The notes: generated by a model from the sequence alone, not told the origin. DNA of 64,000 bases from Leptolyngbya sp. FACHB-60 (GCF_014695775.1 NZ_JACJOX010000027.1:1-64000); one strand, 5' to 3'; shown: positions 1-8,410, numbered from the stretch's first letter. Numbers and translations: made by a program.

Positions 1-93
1 GGTTGGTTAAAAAGCCGCATTCGAAAACTCCTTCCCCATGACGATGGCTTGCGGGCTGCCATCGAGTCAATCCTCAAGCAAGCAGTGTCCTAA
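1..93 (+). CDS. C-terminal end of an unidentified protein (partial)
   Basis: An open frame enters from the left edge and stops at TAA 91-93, giving 30 residues that begin GWLKSRIRKLLP and end ILKQAVS. The segment is basic, amphipathic and helix-like, which fits a genuine protein tail, but it is too short to assign to a family. The degraded sensor-kinase remnant lies just downstream on the opposite strand. It could also be chance coding on the complement of that remnant's flank. Confidence 0.4.
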   Translation, partial: GWLKSRIRKLLPHDDGLRAAIESILKQAVS

Positions 94-104
94 CCTAAGT
101 GGCT

Positions 105-466
105 TTAGCTATAAATCACAGCATCGTCGGTATAGCCTGAGAGAAACAGCACTTTGCAGTGAGAATGGGTGCGGATCACCTCCGACGCAAATAGGGTGCC
201 ATCCTAGCGGCGAAACTGCCGTTCTTGCTGGTAGTCAACTCCACTTTGGATGGCCTTTAAGGCGGCTACGATGGTTTGCACTCCCAAGTCAGCAGCGTGC
301 AACCTCGCAAATTCCTCGCGGCTGTAACCAAACATCTTGTAGTCGGCGGGGTTGGCATCGAGGTAATAGCTCTCGGCGTGGCCAGTACGGTGCCGAGCTG
401 AGCGTAGTCAAACAGGGTGCGGTAACGGGCTTCGCAGGCCTGCAATTGCTGGGCCATAGACTGCAT
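105..466 (-). pseudogene. Remnant of a PAS/receiver hybrid sensor histidine kinase
   Basis: Reading the minus strand from ATG 466, the protein opens with a PAS-like segment (EARYRTLFDYAQLGTVLA). After a one-base frame slip it continues SYYLDANPADYKMFGYS, the conserved first half of a PAS domain, and then runs to QERQFRR followed by an in-frame TAG. The same frame goes on DGTLFASEVIRT and joins directly to HCKVLFLSGYTDDAVI, which resembles the beta4/alpha4 stretch of a response-regulator receiver domain, before TAA 105-107. The kinase core between PAS and receiver is missing. Frameshift, nonsense codon and internal deletion together mark a dead gene. The family assignment rests on motif recognition only. 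Confidence 0.7.
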
Positions 467-621
467 AAATAAGGGGGTGCGTCATCGAGAAAACGCCCTT
501 GAAGATAAGTTGTGCAAGACCTTGGTCAGCCTACCGACAACTCCGATCTTAACTGCTTGCATTACAGTCAAAACGAGGGTAACTGTAGGTACTCCGTGAC
601 CTTACATTCTCAGGAGTAGGC

Positions 622-1407
622 TCATAGGGGCACCTCGGCGATGTCTGCGATCGCCGGCAAGGTCATTACCCCCTCCTGACCAAAGCGCTCCGACCACCGC
701 TGGCAGCGCACCGCAAAGGGACACTGAGCACAGTAGCCCAAGGCCGGGTCGACCTTGGGCAGATTGTTCTCAGTGGCCAGTAAGGCGGTCAGGGTGTCGG
801 TCAATCGTCGCAGGTCGGCCTCGGTGCGACGGTGCTGGGCGTCAGTGTAGGCAATGGTGATACTGCTGGGCGGCTTAGACCGCTCCTGAGCCGTCGGAGG
901 GGCGACAAACCAGTAGGTCATCGTCACCTGCTCTGGGGCCAAGTGGCTGGTTTCGACCAGCAGATAGAAGTATAGGCGAGTCTGCCAATCTTGGGCTAGC
1001 TGGGCCAGCTGGGGCGGGTTTTGGTAGGTCTTCCAATCGACAATTTGGCCGTTGGTCGGCCCCATCACCAGCAGGTCATAAATGGCGGTTAGCCCATAGC
1101 CGTTAAAGGCCAGGGTGCGACGGTGCTCGCTTTGGCGAAAGCCATCGACCTGGGGCAAAAATAGCTCTGGCGCAGCGGCCAGTAAGCTATGTACCGCCGC
1201 CTCTAGGGCAGCGTCTTCTTTTAACAAGTCATCGACAGGCAGACCCAGATCTCGCTGCTGCATCACCCGGTGAAACTCAGTGCCCCACCGCTGCCGCTCT
1301 GCCATAGCAGGATCCATGGGTGCCGTGTGGTGCTCCAGGTAGGTGTATTGGTAGCGCCGGGGGCAGATCTCCAGCAGGCGTAAATGGCCCTGGGTAAGGG
1401 AGAGCAT
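622..1407 (-). CDS. PD-(D/E)XK nuclease family protein, RecB/AddB-type with Fe-S cysteines
   Basis: This 261-residue protein has the layout of a stand-alone RecB-family exonuclease domain. Visible residues are H46 in the GTEFHRVMQ motif, D111, D124 and K126 in VDWKT (the DxK core), and the QTRLYFY motif IV near residue 142. C15 together with C226, C229 and C235 (CX2CX5C) matches the split four-cysteine arrangement that holds a [4Fe-4S] staple in AddB-, Cas4- and Dna2-type nucleases. It lies downstream of hemE on the same strand, with a large inverted repeat between them. A likely partner is the AddB-like helicase at 19.5-21.6 kb. Nuclease activity and the partnership are inferred. Confidence 0.82.
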   Translation of the reverse strand: MLSLTQGHLRLLEICPRRYQYTYLEHHTAPMDPAMAERQRWGTEFHRVMQQRDLGLPVDDLLKEDAALEAAVHSLLAAAPELFLPQVDGFRQSEHRRTLAFNGYGLTAIYDLLVMGPTNGQIVDWKTYQNPPQLAQLAQDWQTRLYFYLLVETSHLAPEQVTMTYWFVAPPTAQERSKPPSSITIAYTDAQHRRTEADLRRLTDTLTALLATENNLPKVDPALGYCAQCPFAVRCQRWSERFGQEGVMTLPAIADIAEVPL

Positions 1408-1414
1408 AGGGAAA

Positions 1415-1490
1415 GGGGTGCAGGGTTCAAGGTTTAGGGTTCAAGGCTTTATTTCAAACCTTGTACCTTAAACCTTAAACCCTGCACCCC
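1415..1490. repeat. Large imperfect inverted repeat between hemE and the nuclease gene
   Basis: Arms 1415-1446 and 1459-1490 (32 nt each) pair with only three mismatches around a 12-nt loop. The arms are built on GGTTTAGGGTTCAAGG-like sequence. It starts eight bases upstream of the nuclease start codon, so a transcript running on from hemE would fold right before the nuclease ribosome-binding region. It could be a terminator/attenuator or a dispersed intergenic element. Confidence 0.75.
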
Positions 1491-1518
1491 TCCTCCAACA
1501 GTCCTCTATGGCGTTGCT

Positions 1519-2580
1519 CTAAACAGTCGCCAGTAGCTTGTCGATGTTTTTGGCGGTTTCAAAGAAGTAGGCAGCGTTCTCTTCAGGAGTGCCGGGCAAA
1601 ATGCCGTGGCCCAGGTTGAGAATGTGGCCGCGATTGCCTGCTTTCTTGATGGTATCGAGGATGCGATCGCGAATCAGATCCTGGGAACCAAACAAAATCG
1701 CCGGGTCGATATTGCCCTGCACGCCAATGCTGGGACCGAGGCGGCGGCGGGCCTCGGCCATGTCCATCGTCCAGTCCACGCTGACGATGTCGACCCCCGA
1801 CTCGCCCATCAGGTCAAACACACCGGCGCTACCGCTGATGTAGAGAATCAGGGGGGTGTCGGGGTGGGTCTGCTTCACCTGTTGCACCACCCGCTGTTGG
1901 TAGGGCAGGGCAAAGGTGCGGTAGTCCATGGGGCTGAGCTGCCCGGCCCAGGAGTCAAACAGTTGCACCACCTGAGCGCCGCAGTCGATCTGGTAGCGCA
2001 CGTAGGTGGCGATATTGTCGGCCAGCTTGCCCAGCAGGGTGTGCAGCATGGCGGGCTCGCTAAAGGCCATGCCCTTGATGTTGGTGTAGCTCTTAGAGGT
2101 CTTGCCCTCCACTGCGTAGGCCGCCAAAGTCCAGGGAGACCCCACAAAGCCCAGTACGGCAGCGTCGTTGCCGACTTCCTGGCGCAGGGTTTGCAGAATG
2201 GTGCGAATGTAGGGCAGCGCCGTTTCAGGATCTAGCTCATGCACCGCGTCGATCTGAGCCTGGGTGCGAATGGGCGGGTCGATGATTGGCCCCTTGCTCT
2301 CAATGATGTCGAAGGGAATGCCCATGCCCGGCAGCGGCGTCAAAATGTCGGAGAACATGATCACCCCGTCGGGGCGAAAGGCGCGCCAGGGCTGAAGCGA
2401 GATCTCAATGGCCAGGTCGGCGTTCTCAGAGCGATCGCGAAAGGATGGATACTTGTCGCGCAGGTCGCGGTACACCTGCATGTAGCGACCCGCCTGACGC
2501 ATCATCCATACCGGCGGGCGCTCCAGCACTTCGTGGCGGGCAGCGCGGAGCAACAAAGGTACCTGGTTCACTGCGGTCAT
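1519..2580 (-). CDS. hemE: Uroporphyrinogen decarboxylase
   Basis: HemE converts uroporphyrinogen III to coproporphyrinogen III in the soluble part of the heme and chlorophyll pathway. The 353-residue protein carries the N-terminal signature [13 protein letters not shown], the substrate-site FSDILTP segment and [16 protein letters not shown], all intact along a full-length TIM barrel. ATG at 2580 ([15 protein letters not shown]) matches the family start. A TTG five codons upstream would also be in frame but adds nothing conserved. The gene is divergent from cpcS. Heme synthesis feeds bilin synthesis, so the pairing with a bilin lyase makes sense, although shared control is inference. Confidence 0.96.
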   Translation of the reverse strand: MTAVNQVPLLLRAARHEVLERPPVWMMRQAGRYMQVYRDLRDKYPSFRDRSENADLAIEISLQPWRAFRPDGVIMFSDILTPLPGMGIPFDIIESKGPIIDPPIRTQAQIDAVHELDPETALPYIRTILQTLRQEVGNDAAVLGFVGSPWTLAAYAVEGKTSKSYTNIKGMAFSEPAMLHTLLGKLADNIATYVRYQIDCGAQVVQLFDSWAGQLSPMDYRTFALPYQQRVVQQVKQTHPDTPLILYISGSAGVFDLMGESGVDIVSVDWTMDMAEARRRLGPSIGVQGNIDPAILFGSQDLIRDRILDTIKKAGNRGHILNLGHGILPGTPEENAAYFFETAKNIDKLLATV

Positions 2581-2839
2581 GGAAGGCGTCACCAATTTAC
2601 AAGAACAGCGTTACAAAACAGTTTTCAGCGTAACCGTTAGCTTATCACTCTGTGATGCTTCTAAATTCTTACGGGAAAAGGGGTTCAGCACTTTTTACCT
2701 CGCAACATTTGTACACAATTAGCCAGCTATTGAAGGGGATTCTTTACGGAGCAAATGCTCCTCAATACAAGCCCAGAAATGGAGCGCTTCGCCGTAGAAT
2801 TAAAGACTGTGACTATTTGTCGAGACGCAGATTATCCCC

Positions 2840-3361
2840 ATGGAAATTGTGAACTTTTTTGAAACCCTGGCCGGTAAGTGGTTTTCTCAGCGCACCATTC
2901 ACAACCTGGCTAGTCAGAGTTCCCAAGCGGGGCAGTCTAATCTGCTGATTGAGTTTCTGCCTGCCACCGACGGCGATCTAGCCCAGGTCTGCACCACCCT
3001 CGGCCACGACCCTGGTCAAATCGCCTGTGGTCTGCGGATTCATCAAGACAGCCAGCTTGAGGGCGAAAGCCAAAAAATTCAAAGCAGTGCCCTGATGGTG
3101 ATGATGACGCCCACCGATGCCGGGGATGGAGTACTGGTGCAGGCACCTACGTCGTCACCAGCGCTCCAAGGCAGCTATCGGGTTGAGGATGACGTGCTAA
3201 CTATCATGACCCCCACCGACGCGGGGCAGATAGAAGAACGCCTGTGGTTTGCGAATCCCAACCTGCGCATGCGCACCAGCGTGCTCAAAATTGGGGATGA
3301 CGTGCAAATAGCGTCGTTTTGCTCAGAAATTCGCATGGGCGTAGTCAAACCTGCCGCCTGA
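2840..3361 (+). CDS. cpcS: CpcS/CpeS-family phycobiliprotein chromophore lyase
   Basis: CpcS-type lyases attach phycocyanobilin to conserved cysteines of phycobiliproteins during phycobilisome assembly in the cytoplasm. The 173-residue product opens with the family signature FFETLAGKWFSQRTIHNLA and continues as a lipocalin-like beta-barrel, including the late motifs EERLWFANPNLRMRTSVL and ASFCSEIRMG. Length is normal for CpcS. The start ATG 2840 follows a pyrimidine-rich leader without a clear Shine-Dalgarno. A 6-bp inverted repeat (2748-2761) sits about 80 bp upstream. The exact subclass (CpcS-I, CpcU or CpcS-III) cannot be fixed by eye. Confidence 0.88.
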   Translation: MEIVNFFETLAGKWFSQRTIHNLASQSSQAGQSNLLIEFLPATDGDLAQVCTTLGHDPGQIACGLRIHQDSQLEGESQKIQSSALMVMMTPTDAGDGVLVQAPTSSPALQGSYRVEDDVLTIMTPTDAGQIEERLWFANPNLRMRTSVLKIGDDVQIASFCSEIRMGVVKPAA

Positions 3362-3412
3362 GCACTCTCTTCCAAAAATCCCCCGACGACAGCCGAGGGT
3401 TGACATTCCCTA

Positions 3413-3574
3413 ATGTTGAGCACGGTTGAAACAGTGAGGCTACCCTGGCTAACGGGTGTAGAGTTGGCCCAAGAAACGCAGCTGCTCAGCGGGCAAAACC
3501 ATTGCGGTAGTGCGGTAATGTCTCCAGGCAAAAAAACCTCTTATCGTCGCCCGGTCACTCAACTTGGCGGGTGA
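3413..3574 (+). CDS. Possible 53-residue protein downstream of cpcS
   Basis: ATG 3413 to TGA 3572-3574 encodes 53 residues ending TSYRRPVTQLGG. A TTGACA hexamer lies just upstream (about 3400), but no convincing -10 or ribosome-binding site follows. The YRRP stretch is faintly like small cyanobacterial proteins of the DUF4278 type, which I cannot confirm. The rest of the 3362-3663 gap shows no other structure. It may be chance. Confidence 0.22.
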   Translation: MLSTVETVRLPWLTGVELAQETQLLSGQNHCGSAVMSPGKKTSYRRPVTQLGG

Positions 3575-3663
3575 GAGCTATCCTCACTGCTCAGTGATAG
3601 TAACGCTTGGTCGCGGGCACCTCAACCAAAATTTGCGGTTAACCAAACGACGCTGAAGATGAT

Positions 3664-4029
3664 TTAGATCAGGGGTTCTGGCAGGGGCGCTTGCTCCTCG
3701 GGGCCAACTGCAACGTTAGACGGCTGCTGTAAGCTAGTTTGAGCCTCGGGCAGCTTTTGCACGATGAGTTCGTTGCCGTCGCGGCCTAAAACGACTACAG
3801 TGTCGCCGAGTTCTAGCTTTGCTTCAGCGGACGCGGCGATCGCAGTCCAGTAGACTCCTTCAAACTTGACCTGGTATTTTCTGCCCTCCAGAAAGTCCCT
3901 AACTACAGCTGTTTTATCCGTCCAGGCTCCCTCTGGAAATGTCGGTTCATCAGCCGAGTCAGACGCCCACTGAATATCTTGGGGTGAATCAGCTTCGGGA
4001 AAGACATCTTCTATCATGTCGTCTGTCAT
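3664..4029 (-). CDS. NfeD-like C-terminal OB-fold protein without membrane domain
   Basis: This 121-residue soluble protein has an acidic N-terminus (about residues 1-40), then a segment resembling the C-terminal OB fold of NfeD proteins: KYQVKFEGVYWTAIA, then LELGDTVVVLGRDGNELIVQ near residues 72-92, and a proline/glutamate-rich tail. NfeD proteins usually carry membrane helices before this domain and work with stomatin-like proteins. Here only the OB part is present. The gene is divergent from the Ig-like membrane protein, about 200 bp away. Cyanobacteria commonly carry such short forms of unknown role. No catalytic residues are expected. Confidence 0.62.
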   Translation of the reverse strand: MTDDMIEDVFPEADSPQDIQWASDSADEPTFPEGAWTDKTAVVRDFLEGRKYQVKFEGVYWTAIAASAEAKLELGDTVVVLGRDGNELIVQKLPEAQTSLQQPSNVAVGPEEQAPLPEPLI

Positions 4030-4232
4030 GGCTCGAACTTTTTGTAGGATAAGGACTAGTCTCGACGGGTTCTAGAGTTTAGAACTCATCCTGGAGATAG
4101 ATAACAGCTTCAGAGAGAGGGGCCGCTTGAGATAGATAGAATGTCACCATTAGAGCATGGGTGGTCGGGGTGGTTGGCAGAGGCACCGCTAAGTCGCTAT
4201 GCTGCCCTGGAATGTGAGGACAAACAACGGCT

Positions 4233-5750
4233 ATGGCAGGGTCTCAGATCGAACAGTGGCATGAGCCAGAACTCAAATCCGACCCGGAGGTGGAGAGCGC
4301 AGCCACAGCGGCGGCCATCACCTTGGCACCGTTGCCCGCGCCGCTGCCGCGCCCTCGGTGGCAGAGAAGATTGGCGATCGCCGCTGGGGCAGGAGCGCTT
4401 GGCGGCCTCGGCGGTCTGCTGTGGTGGTTCTTTTGGCGATCGCCACCCCATCCCTACGTGATGGATATTTCACCCTCCCAGAGTGAGTATGCGATCGCTC
4501 AGGGAGAAAGCCCACTCCTGAGCTGGCAGGTGAGCAACCCTCGCCAGGTGCAGACCATGCTGCTGCGCGGCTACGCCCCCGACGGCACCCTAGTATTTGG
4601 CCCTGAGACCTACGACCTGTCGGAGGGGCTGCCGGTTGGCCTGCTGCCCTACTGCGACCAGACCAGACGGCTGCTCACCTGTCGCGAAGTGCCCCTCGAA
4701 CTGCGTGAGCCTGGCCAATACCGCTTTGAGCTGACTCTGCTGCCCGATATGGATCTGAACTTGGCCCCCATCGAGGCCGAGAGCAGTCTAGTCACCGTGG
4801 CCGACCTGCCCCAGCCCACCGTGGTCGAGCTTGCCCCCGACCAGGTGATTTATTCCGAAGCCGGTACCCAAGTTTCGGCCAACACGCCGACCCTGGCCCC
4901 GCCGGTCACCGATGCCGGCATTCGTGTCAGCTGGATTGTGACCAACCCCGCCAGTCTGCAAGACCTACTGCTGGTGGTCAAGCGGCCCGATGGCACGACC
5001 ATAGGGGGACGGCGGTTTGCCCTGCGCAAACCAGATAGCCCAGCCCAGGTGTCTCTGCCCGAAGAACTTCAGCCCTTTTGCAAACTTGAAGACCGGCTGA
5101 TTTGCCAGGGGGTACCCAGCGGCATGCTGGAGGTGGGGCAATACCAGTTTGAGCTCACCCCAGTACCGGCTAACCTGGGCGATCGCGAGCTACCGGCGGC
5201 TAAACAGAGCGAAGTAGTGAATATTCAGCCCCGCCCAGTGCGCATTGCCTCATTCACCATCAACGGGGGCGAGGCCCAGCCCAAATATTTAGTGCCGGTA
5301 GAACCGGGTCAGCAAATACCTGGCTTCCAGGTGGCCTGGCGGGTAGAAGGTGGCTCAACGGCCAAAGTTGAACTGCTGCCTTCACCGGGGACGGTGGGCC
5401 TCCAGGGGGCGCTGTCGATGCCCCTCAGCCCATCGGGCACTACCACCGTGACCTTGCGGGTTACCGATGGTCAAAATCCGCCCCTAGTGCGGGCCGTTAC
5501 CTTCGAGACCTTTAACCCTCGACCCAATCAGCCCGTCATTATTAATCAGGGCGGCGGTACCGCCAGCGGCAGTGGTCAAACGGCACCAGCAACTGGTCAA
5601 ACGGCACCAGCGGCTCGTCCGACGACCCCGCCGGCAACTCGACCCCGCGACCCCCTAGGCGAAGGCCTCCGCGGCCAGGAGTCAACTCCTGGCAGCAATC
5701 TCCCCGATCTGCAAAACCGTCCGCCGGAGGAGTTAGACCTCAAGTTTTAA
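4233..5750 (+). CDS. Single-pass membrane protein with Ig-like repeats, function unknown
   Basis: The 505-residue protein has a cytoplasmic N-tail of about 45 residues ending in basic RPRWQRR, one membrane helix (about 47-68, AGAGALGGLGGLLWWFF), and a long extracytoplasmic part. That part contains at least two related beta-sandwich modules with the repeated patterns WQVSNP/WIVTNP, LLxxxxPDGT and REPGQYRFELT/EVGQYQFELT, then a third less similar one (IASFTINGGEAQPKYLV). Paired cysteines recur in each of the first two modules (YCDQTRRLLTC, FCKLEDRLIC). The tail is rich in Pro, Thr, Ala and Gln, with a tandem duplication of GQTAPA. The following gene starts 27 bp after its stop, so co-transcription is likely. 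No enzyme motif is visible. Confidence 0.72.
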   Translation: MAGSQIEQWHEPELKSDPEVESAATAAAITLAPLPAPLPRPRWQRRLAIAAGAGALGGLGGLLWWFFWRSPPHPYVMDISPSQSEYAIAQGESPLLSWQVSNPRQVQTMLLRGYAPDGTLVFGPETYDLSEGLPVGLLPYCDQTRRLLTCREVPLELREPGQYRFELTLLPDMDLNLAPIEAESSLVTVADLPQPTVVELAPDQVIYSEAGTQVSANTPTLAPPVTDAGIRVSWIVTNPASLQDLLLVVKRPDGTTIGGRRFALRKPDSPAQVSLPEELQPFCKLEDRLICQGVPSGMLEVGQYQFELTPVPANLGDRELPAAKQSEVVNIQPRPVRIASFTINGGEAQPKYLVPVEPGQQIPGFQVAWRVEGGSTAKVELLPSPGTVGLQGALSMPLSPSGTTTVTLRVTDGQNPPLVRAVTFETFNPRPNQPVIINQGGGTASGSGQTAPATGQTAPAARPTTPPATRPRDPLGEGLRGQESTPGSNLPDLQNRPPEELDLKF

Positions 5751-5777
5751 GACAGCATCAACCGTTGGCGGAGGGCT

Positions 5778-6449
5778 ATGGCAAGTTCTAGTTCTGACCG
5801 GGTAGACCACAGCCCAGCGCTGCGATCACTGATGGCCCAGGCAAATATTGCCAGCTACCGTGCCCTCAGCCAGACCAGCGGCGTGCCCCGCTCGGCGATC
5901 AATAGCCTGCGCCAGGGACAGGTCAGGCGGCTGCGGGTAGATGTGCTGCAAGGCCTCGGCCAAGCTCTGGGACTGTCGTTAGAGGCTTTGGTAGACAGGT
6001 TTAGCTTGCCCAGTAAGCCTCAGTCAAGAGAGGGCTTTGGGACTGAGGCGATGGAGCAAATTAAAGCTCTGCGGCAGGAGTGCGATCGCCTCCAAACCCA
6101 GCTCGCCACCCAGTCCGAAACCGTGCGCCAGCAGGTGCAGCAGGAGGCGATTGCCCAGCTAGAGCCCTGGCTGGTGCAGTGGCCCACCGCCGCCCACGCC
6201 GCCCAGCAAAAGGCCGATCTTCCCGCCCAAAAACTGCTTCCCCTGGTGCGACCCGTAGAAACCCTCGTACAGAGCTGGGGGGTCACCCCCATAGAAATGG
6301 TTGGGGCCGAAGTGTCCTATGATCCGCAAATTCATCAACCCAAGGCAGGCATTTTGTCGCCAGGACAGCCAGTGAGGGTCAGCCATGTGGGATATCGGCA
6401 GGGCGATCGCCTGCTGTATCGGGCCAAAGTTGCGCAGATCCAGGCCTAG
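5778..6449 (+). CDS. HTH-domain protein with coiled coil and GrpE-like C-terminus
   Basis: The 223-residue protein begins with an XRE-type helix-turn-helix (about residues 18-68: SYRALSQTSGVPRSAINSLR, then the VDVLQGLGQALGLSLEALV helix). A coiled coil follows (about 90-130). The end resembles the GrpE beta domain: VQSWGVTPIEMVG, YDPQIHQPKAG, then VRVSHVGYRQGDRLLYRAKV, parallel to GrpE's GV-I-G-x-FDPxxHEA and V-x-GYxxxDRxLRPAxV. GrpE is the nucleotide exchange factor of DnaK. The fusion to a DNA-binding domain is what I find unusual. It lies immediately downstream of the Ig-like membrane protein. The HTH is clear; the GrpE resemblance is my reading of a short alignment. Confidence 0.72.
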   Translation: MASSSSDRVDHSPALRSLMAQANIASYRALSQTSGVPRSAINSLRQGQVRRLRVDVLQGLGQALGLSLEALVDRFSLPSKPQSREGFGTEAMEQIKALRQECDRLQTQLATQSETVRQQVQQEAIAQLEPWLVQWPTAAHAAQQKADLPAQKLLPLVRPVETLVQSWGVTPIEMVGAEVSYDPQIHQPKAGILSPGQPVRVSHVGYRQGDRLLYRAKVAQIQA

Positions 6450-6656
6450 ACGCCATTGTCCTCAACTTGGTGCCAGCTCAAGAAAAACTTTTACCCTAGC
6501 TATAAATACCCAACAAAGTTTCAGTTTTTTTTCGACTTCCTAAGGAATTTGGGCCTCAGCATGGGAATCTTATGCATGGGTACGTCATAACCGGGCAAGC
6601 CCACTGCATCCTTAACTATACAGAACCCCACTTTCTAGCTGAACTCCCTATATTTG
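6450..6656. other. Non-coding interval before a terminator, possible sRNA
   Basis: No coding frame of note is present. An AT-rich segment with TATAAATAC (6501-6509) lies about 150 bp before the strong hairpin at 6657-6686, an arrangement that could express a short RNA. There is no conserved family motif that I recognise, and a simple 3' UTR of the HTH gene explains it as well. Confidence 0.25.
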
Positions 6657-6686
6657 AAAAGCTCCCCGCCTAGGCGGGGAGCTTTT
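6657..6686. terminator. Bidirectional hairpin terminator
   Basis: Arms 6657-6670 and 6673-6686 are a perfect 14-bp inverted repeat with a 2-nt centre, AAAAGCTCCCCGCC on the left and its complement on the right. It sits between the convergent HTH gene and lysS, with A-rich and T-rich ends on both strands, so it can stop transcription from either side. Confidence 0.9.
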
Positions 6687-6776
6687 CGTTAGGCCAAGCA
6701 ATTTTGGAATGGCGATTTTGGATTTCCCTCCTCATTCCCTCGCCTAACCCATCCACCCATCCACTCCCCTACCCGC

Positions 6777-8318
6777 CTACTCCTCCCGCTCTGGCTTCAG
6801 CAACGGGAAAGCGATCACATCGCGAATGCTGGGACTATCGGTGAGCAGCATCACCAGGCGATCGATGCCAATGCCCTCACCACAGGTTGGGGGCATACCG
6901 TGCTCTAGGGCCGTGAGGAAGTCTTCGTCTACCCCCGTAGCTTCCAGATCGCCCGCCGCCTTGCGCGCCGCCTGCAGCTCAAAGCGCTGCCGCTGGTCGA
7001 TGGGGTCAGTCAACTCCGAAAAGCCGTTGGCGGTCTCTCGGCCCACCACAAATAGCTCAAATCGTTCCACCACCCCAGGCCGACTGCGGTGGGGCTTCGA
7101 CAGGGGCGAAATCTCGATCGGGTGGTCAATCAAAAACGTGGGCTGAATTAGGGTTTCTTCAATTTTTTGCTCAAAGACTTCATTCAGCAGTTTGCCGATT
7201 GAGTCGCAGTCTCCGACACCGTGCAGCTTGAGATCCTTAACGGCTGCCTGGGCGGCTTCAAGCGTGGTGAACTGGCGAAAATCTAGCCCGGTGTGCTCCT
7301 GCACCAGGTCATGCATCGTCACCCGCTTCCAGGGTGGGGTCAGGTCAATGTCTACGCCTTGGTAGGTAATCTTGAGCGTGCCTAGAATGTCTTTAGCGAG
7401 AGTAGCGATCAGGTCTTCCGTCAGATTCATCAGATCGTGGTAATCGGCATAGGCCTGGTAAAACTCTACGCTAGTGAACTCAGGGTTGTGGCGGGTCGAC
7501 ACGCCCTCGTTGCGAAAGATGCGGCCAATCTCAAACACCCGCTCAAAGCCGCCCACCACCAGTCGCTTCAAATGCAACTCGGTAGCGATGCGCAGGTAGA
7601 GATCCATCTCCAGCGTGTTGTGGTAGGTAATGAAGGGGCGCGCTTCGGCCCCCCCGGCCTCGCTTTGCAGCACCGGGGTTTCAATCTCTAAAAAGCCTCG
7701 GTCTTCCAAGTAACGACGAATGCCGGAGGTAATCAGCGCCCGCTTGCGAAAGGTGTCGCGCACGGTGGGGTTGACGATCAAATCAACGTAGCGCTGGCGG
7801 TAGCGCTTGGCCACATCCGTCAGGCCATGCCACTTATCGGGCAGAGGCAGCAGCGCCTTGGTGAGTATGGCGTATTCCTGCACTTTAACCGAGAGTTCGC
7901 CCTTCTCGGTGCGCTTGATGGTGCCGCGCACGCCGAGAATGTCGCCCACATCGGTGAGTTGCTTCAGGTGTTCAAAGGCCTGCTCATCCGCTGCGCTCAT
8001 GTTCTCTTGAATCGTGGCTTTTTCAAGGTAGAGCTGAATGATGCCGCTCTCGTCTTGCAGAGTAAAGAAGGCCAGCTTACCAAACACCCGCCGCGCCAAA
8101 ATTCTCCCGGCGAGGGAAACTGGAGCATCCACCTCGGCCCCAGCTTCTAAATCGGTATATTTGGCCTGTAGATCGGCGGTATGGTCAGTGACATCCCACC
8201 GATAGGCAAAGGGGTTTTGACCCAGCTGCTTGAGGTCGTCTACCTTTTGCAGGCGAGCTGCACGAATTTCTTCAAGGCTAGAAGCACTTTGGCCAGAGCG
8301 GTTAGAATCAGACGACAT
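6777..8318 (-). CDS. lysS: Lysyl-tRNA synthetase (class II)
   Basis: LysS charges tRNA-Lys with lysine using ATP. The 513-residue protein has the N-terminal OB-fold anticodon-binding domain ([24 protein letters not shown]), motif 2 ([21 protein letters not shown]) and motif 3 ([15 protein letters not shown]), so it is a complete class IIb enzyme. I take ATG 8318 ([14 protein letters not shown]) as the start. An in-frame GTG ten codons upstream adds an unlikely hydrophobic tail. It converges on the HTH gene across the terminator at 6657-6686 and is followed upstream on the same strand by yggT. Confidence 0.96.
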   Translation of the reverse strand: MSSDSNRSGQSASSLEEIRAARLQKVDDLKQLGQNPFAYRWDVTDHTADLQAKYTDLEAGAEVDAPVSLAGRILARRVFGKLAFFTLQDESGIIQLYLEKATIQENMSAADEQAFEHLKQLTDVGDILGVRGTIKRTEKGELSVKVQEYAILTKALLPLPDKWHGLTDVAKRYRQRYVDLIVNPTVRDTFRKRALITSGIRRYLEDRGFLEIETPVLQSEAGGAEARPFITYHNTLEMDLYLRIATELHLKRLVVGGFERVFEIGRIFRNEGVSTRHNPEFTSVEFYQAYADYHDLMNLTEDLIATLAKDILGTLKITYQGVDIDLTPPWKRVTMHDLVQEHTGLDFRQFTTLEAAQAAVKDLKLHGVGDCDSIGKLLNEVFEQKIEETLIQPTFLIDHPIEISPLSKPHRSRPGVVERFELFVVGRETANGFSELTDPIDQRQRFELQAARKAAGDLEATGVDEDFLTALEHGMPPTCGEGIGIDRLVMLLTDSPSIRDVIAFPLLKPEREE

Positions 8319-8410
8319 AGCTAGGGGCAGGTAATGGCAAAACGTCACAAGCCCCCATTATAGGGAACCCTGGCCCCCGCACCGCCAAGAGCGGCAATCC
8401 TTTAAAGCAG

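Noticed and set aside
1606..2235. Plus-strand open frame of 209 codons across hemE
   Set aside because: It is the complement of a well-conserved hemE frame, has no family motif and is histidine/valine/glycine-rich as expected of a shadow frame in GC-rich DNA.
2652..2852. Small plus-strand frame before cpcS
   Set aside because: It overlaps the cpcS start in another frame, has no ribosome-binding site and no helix or domain pattern.
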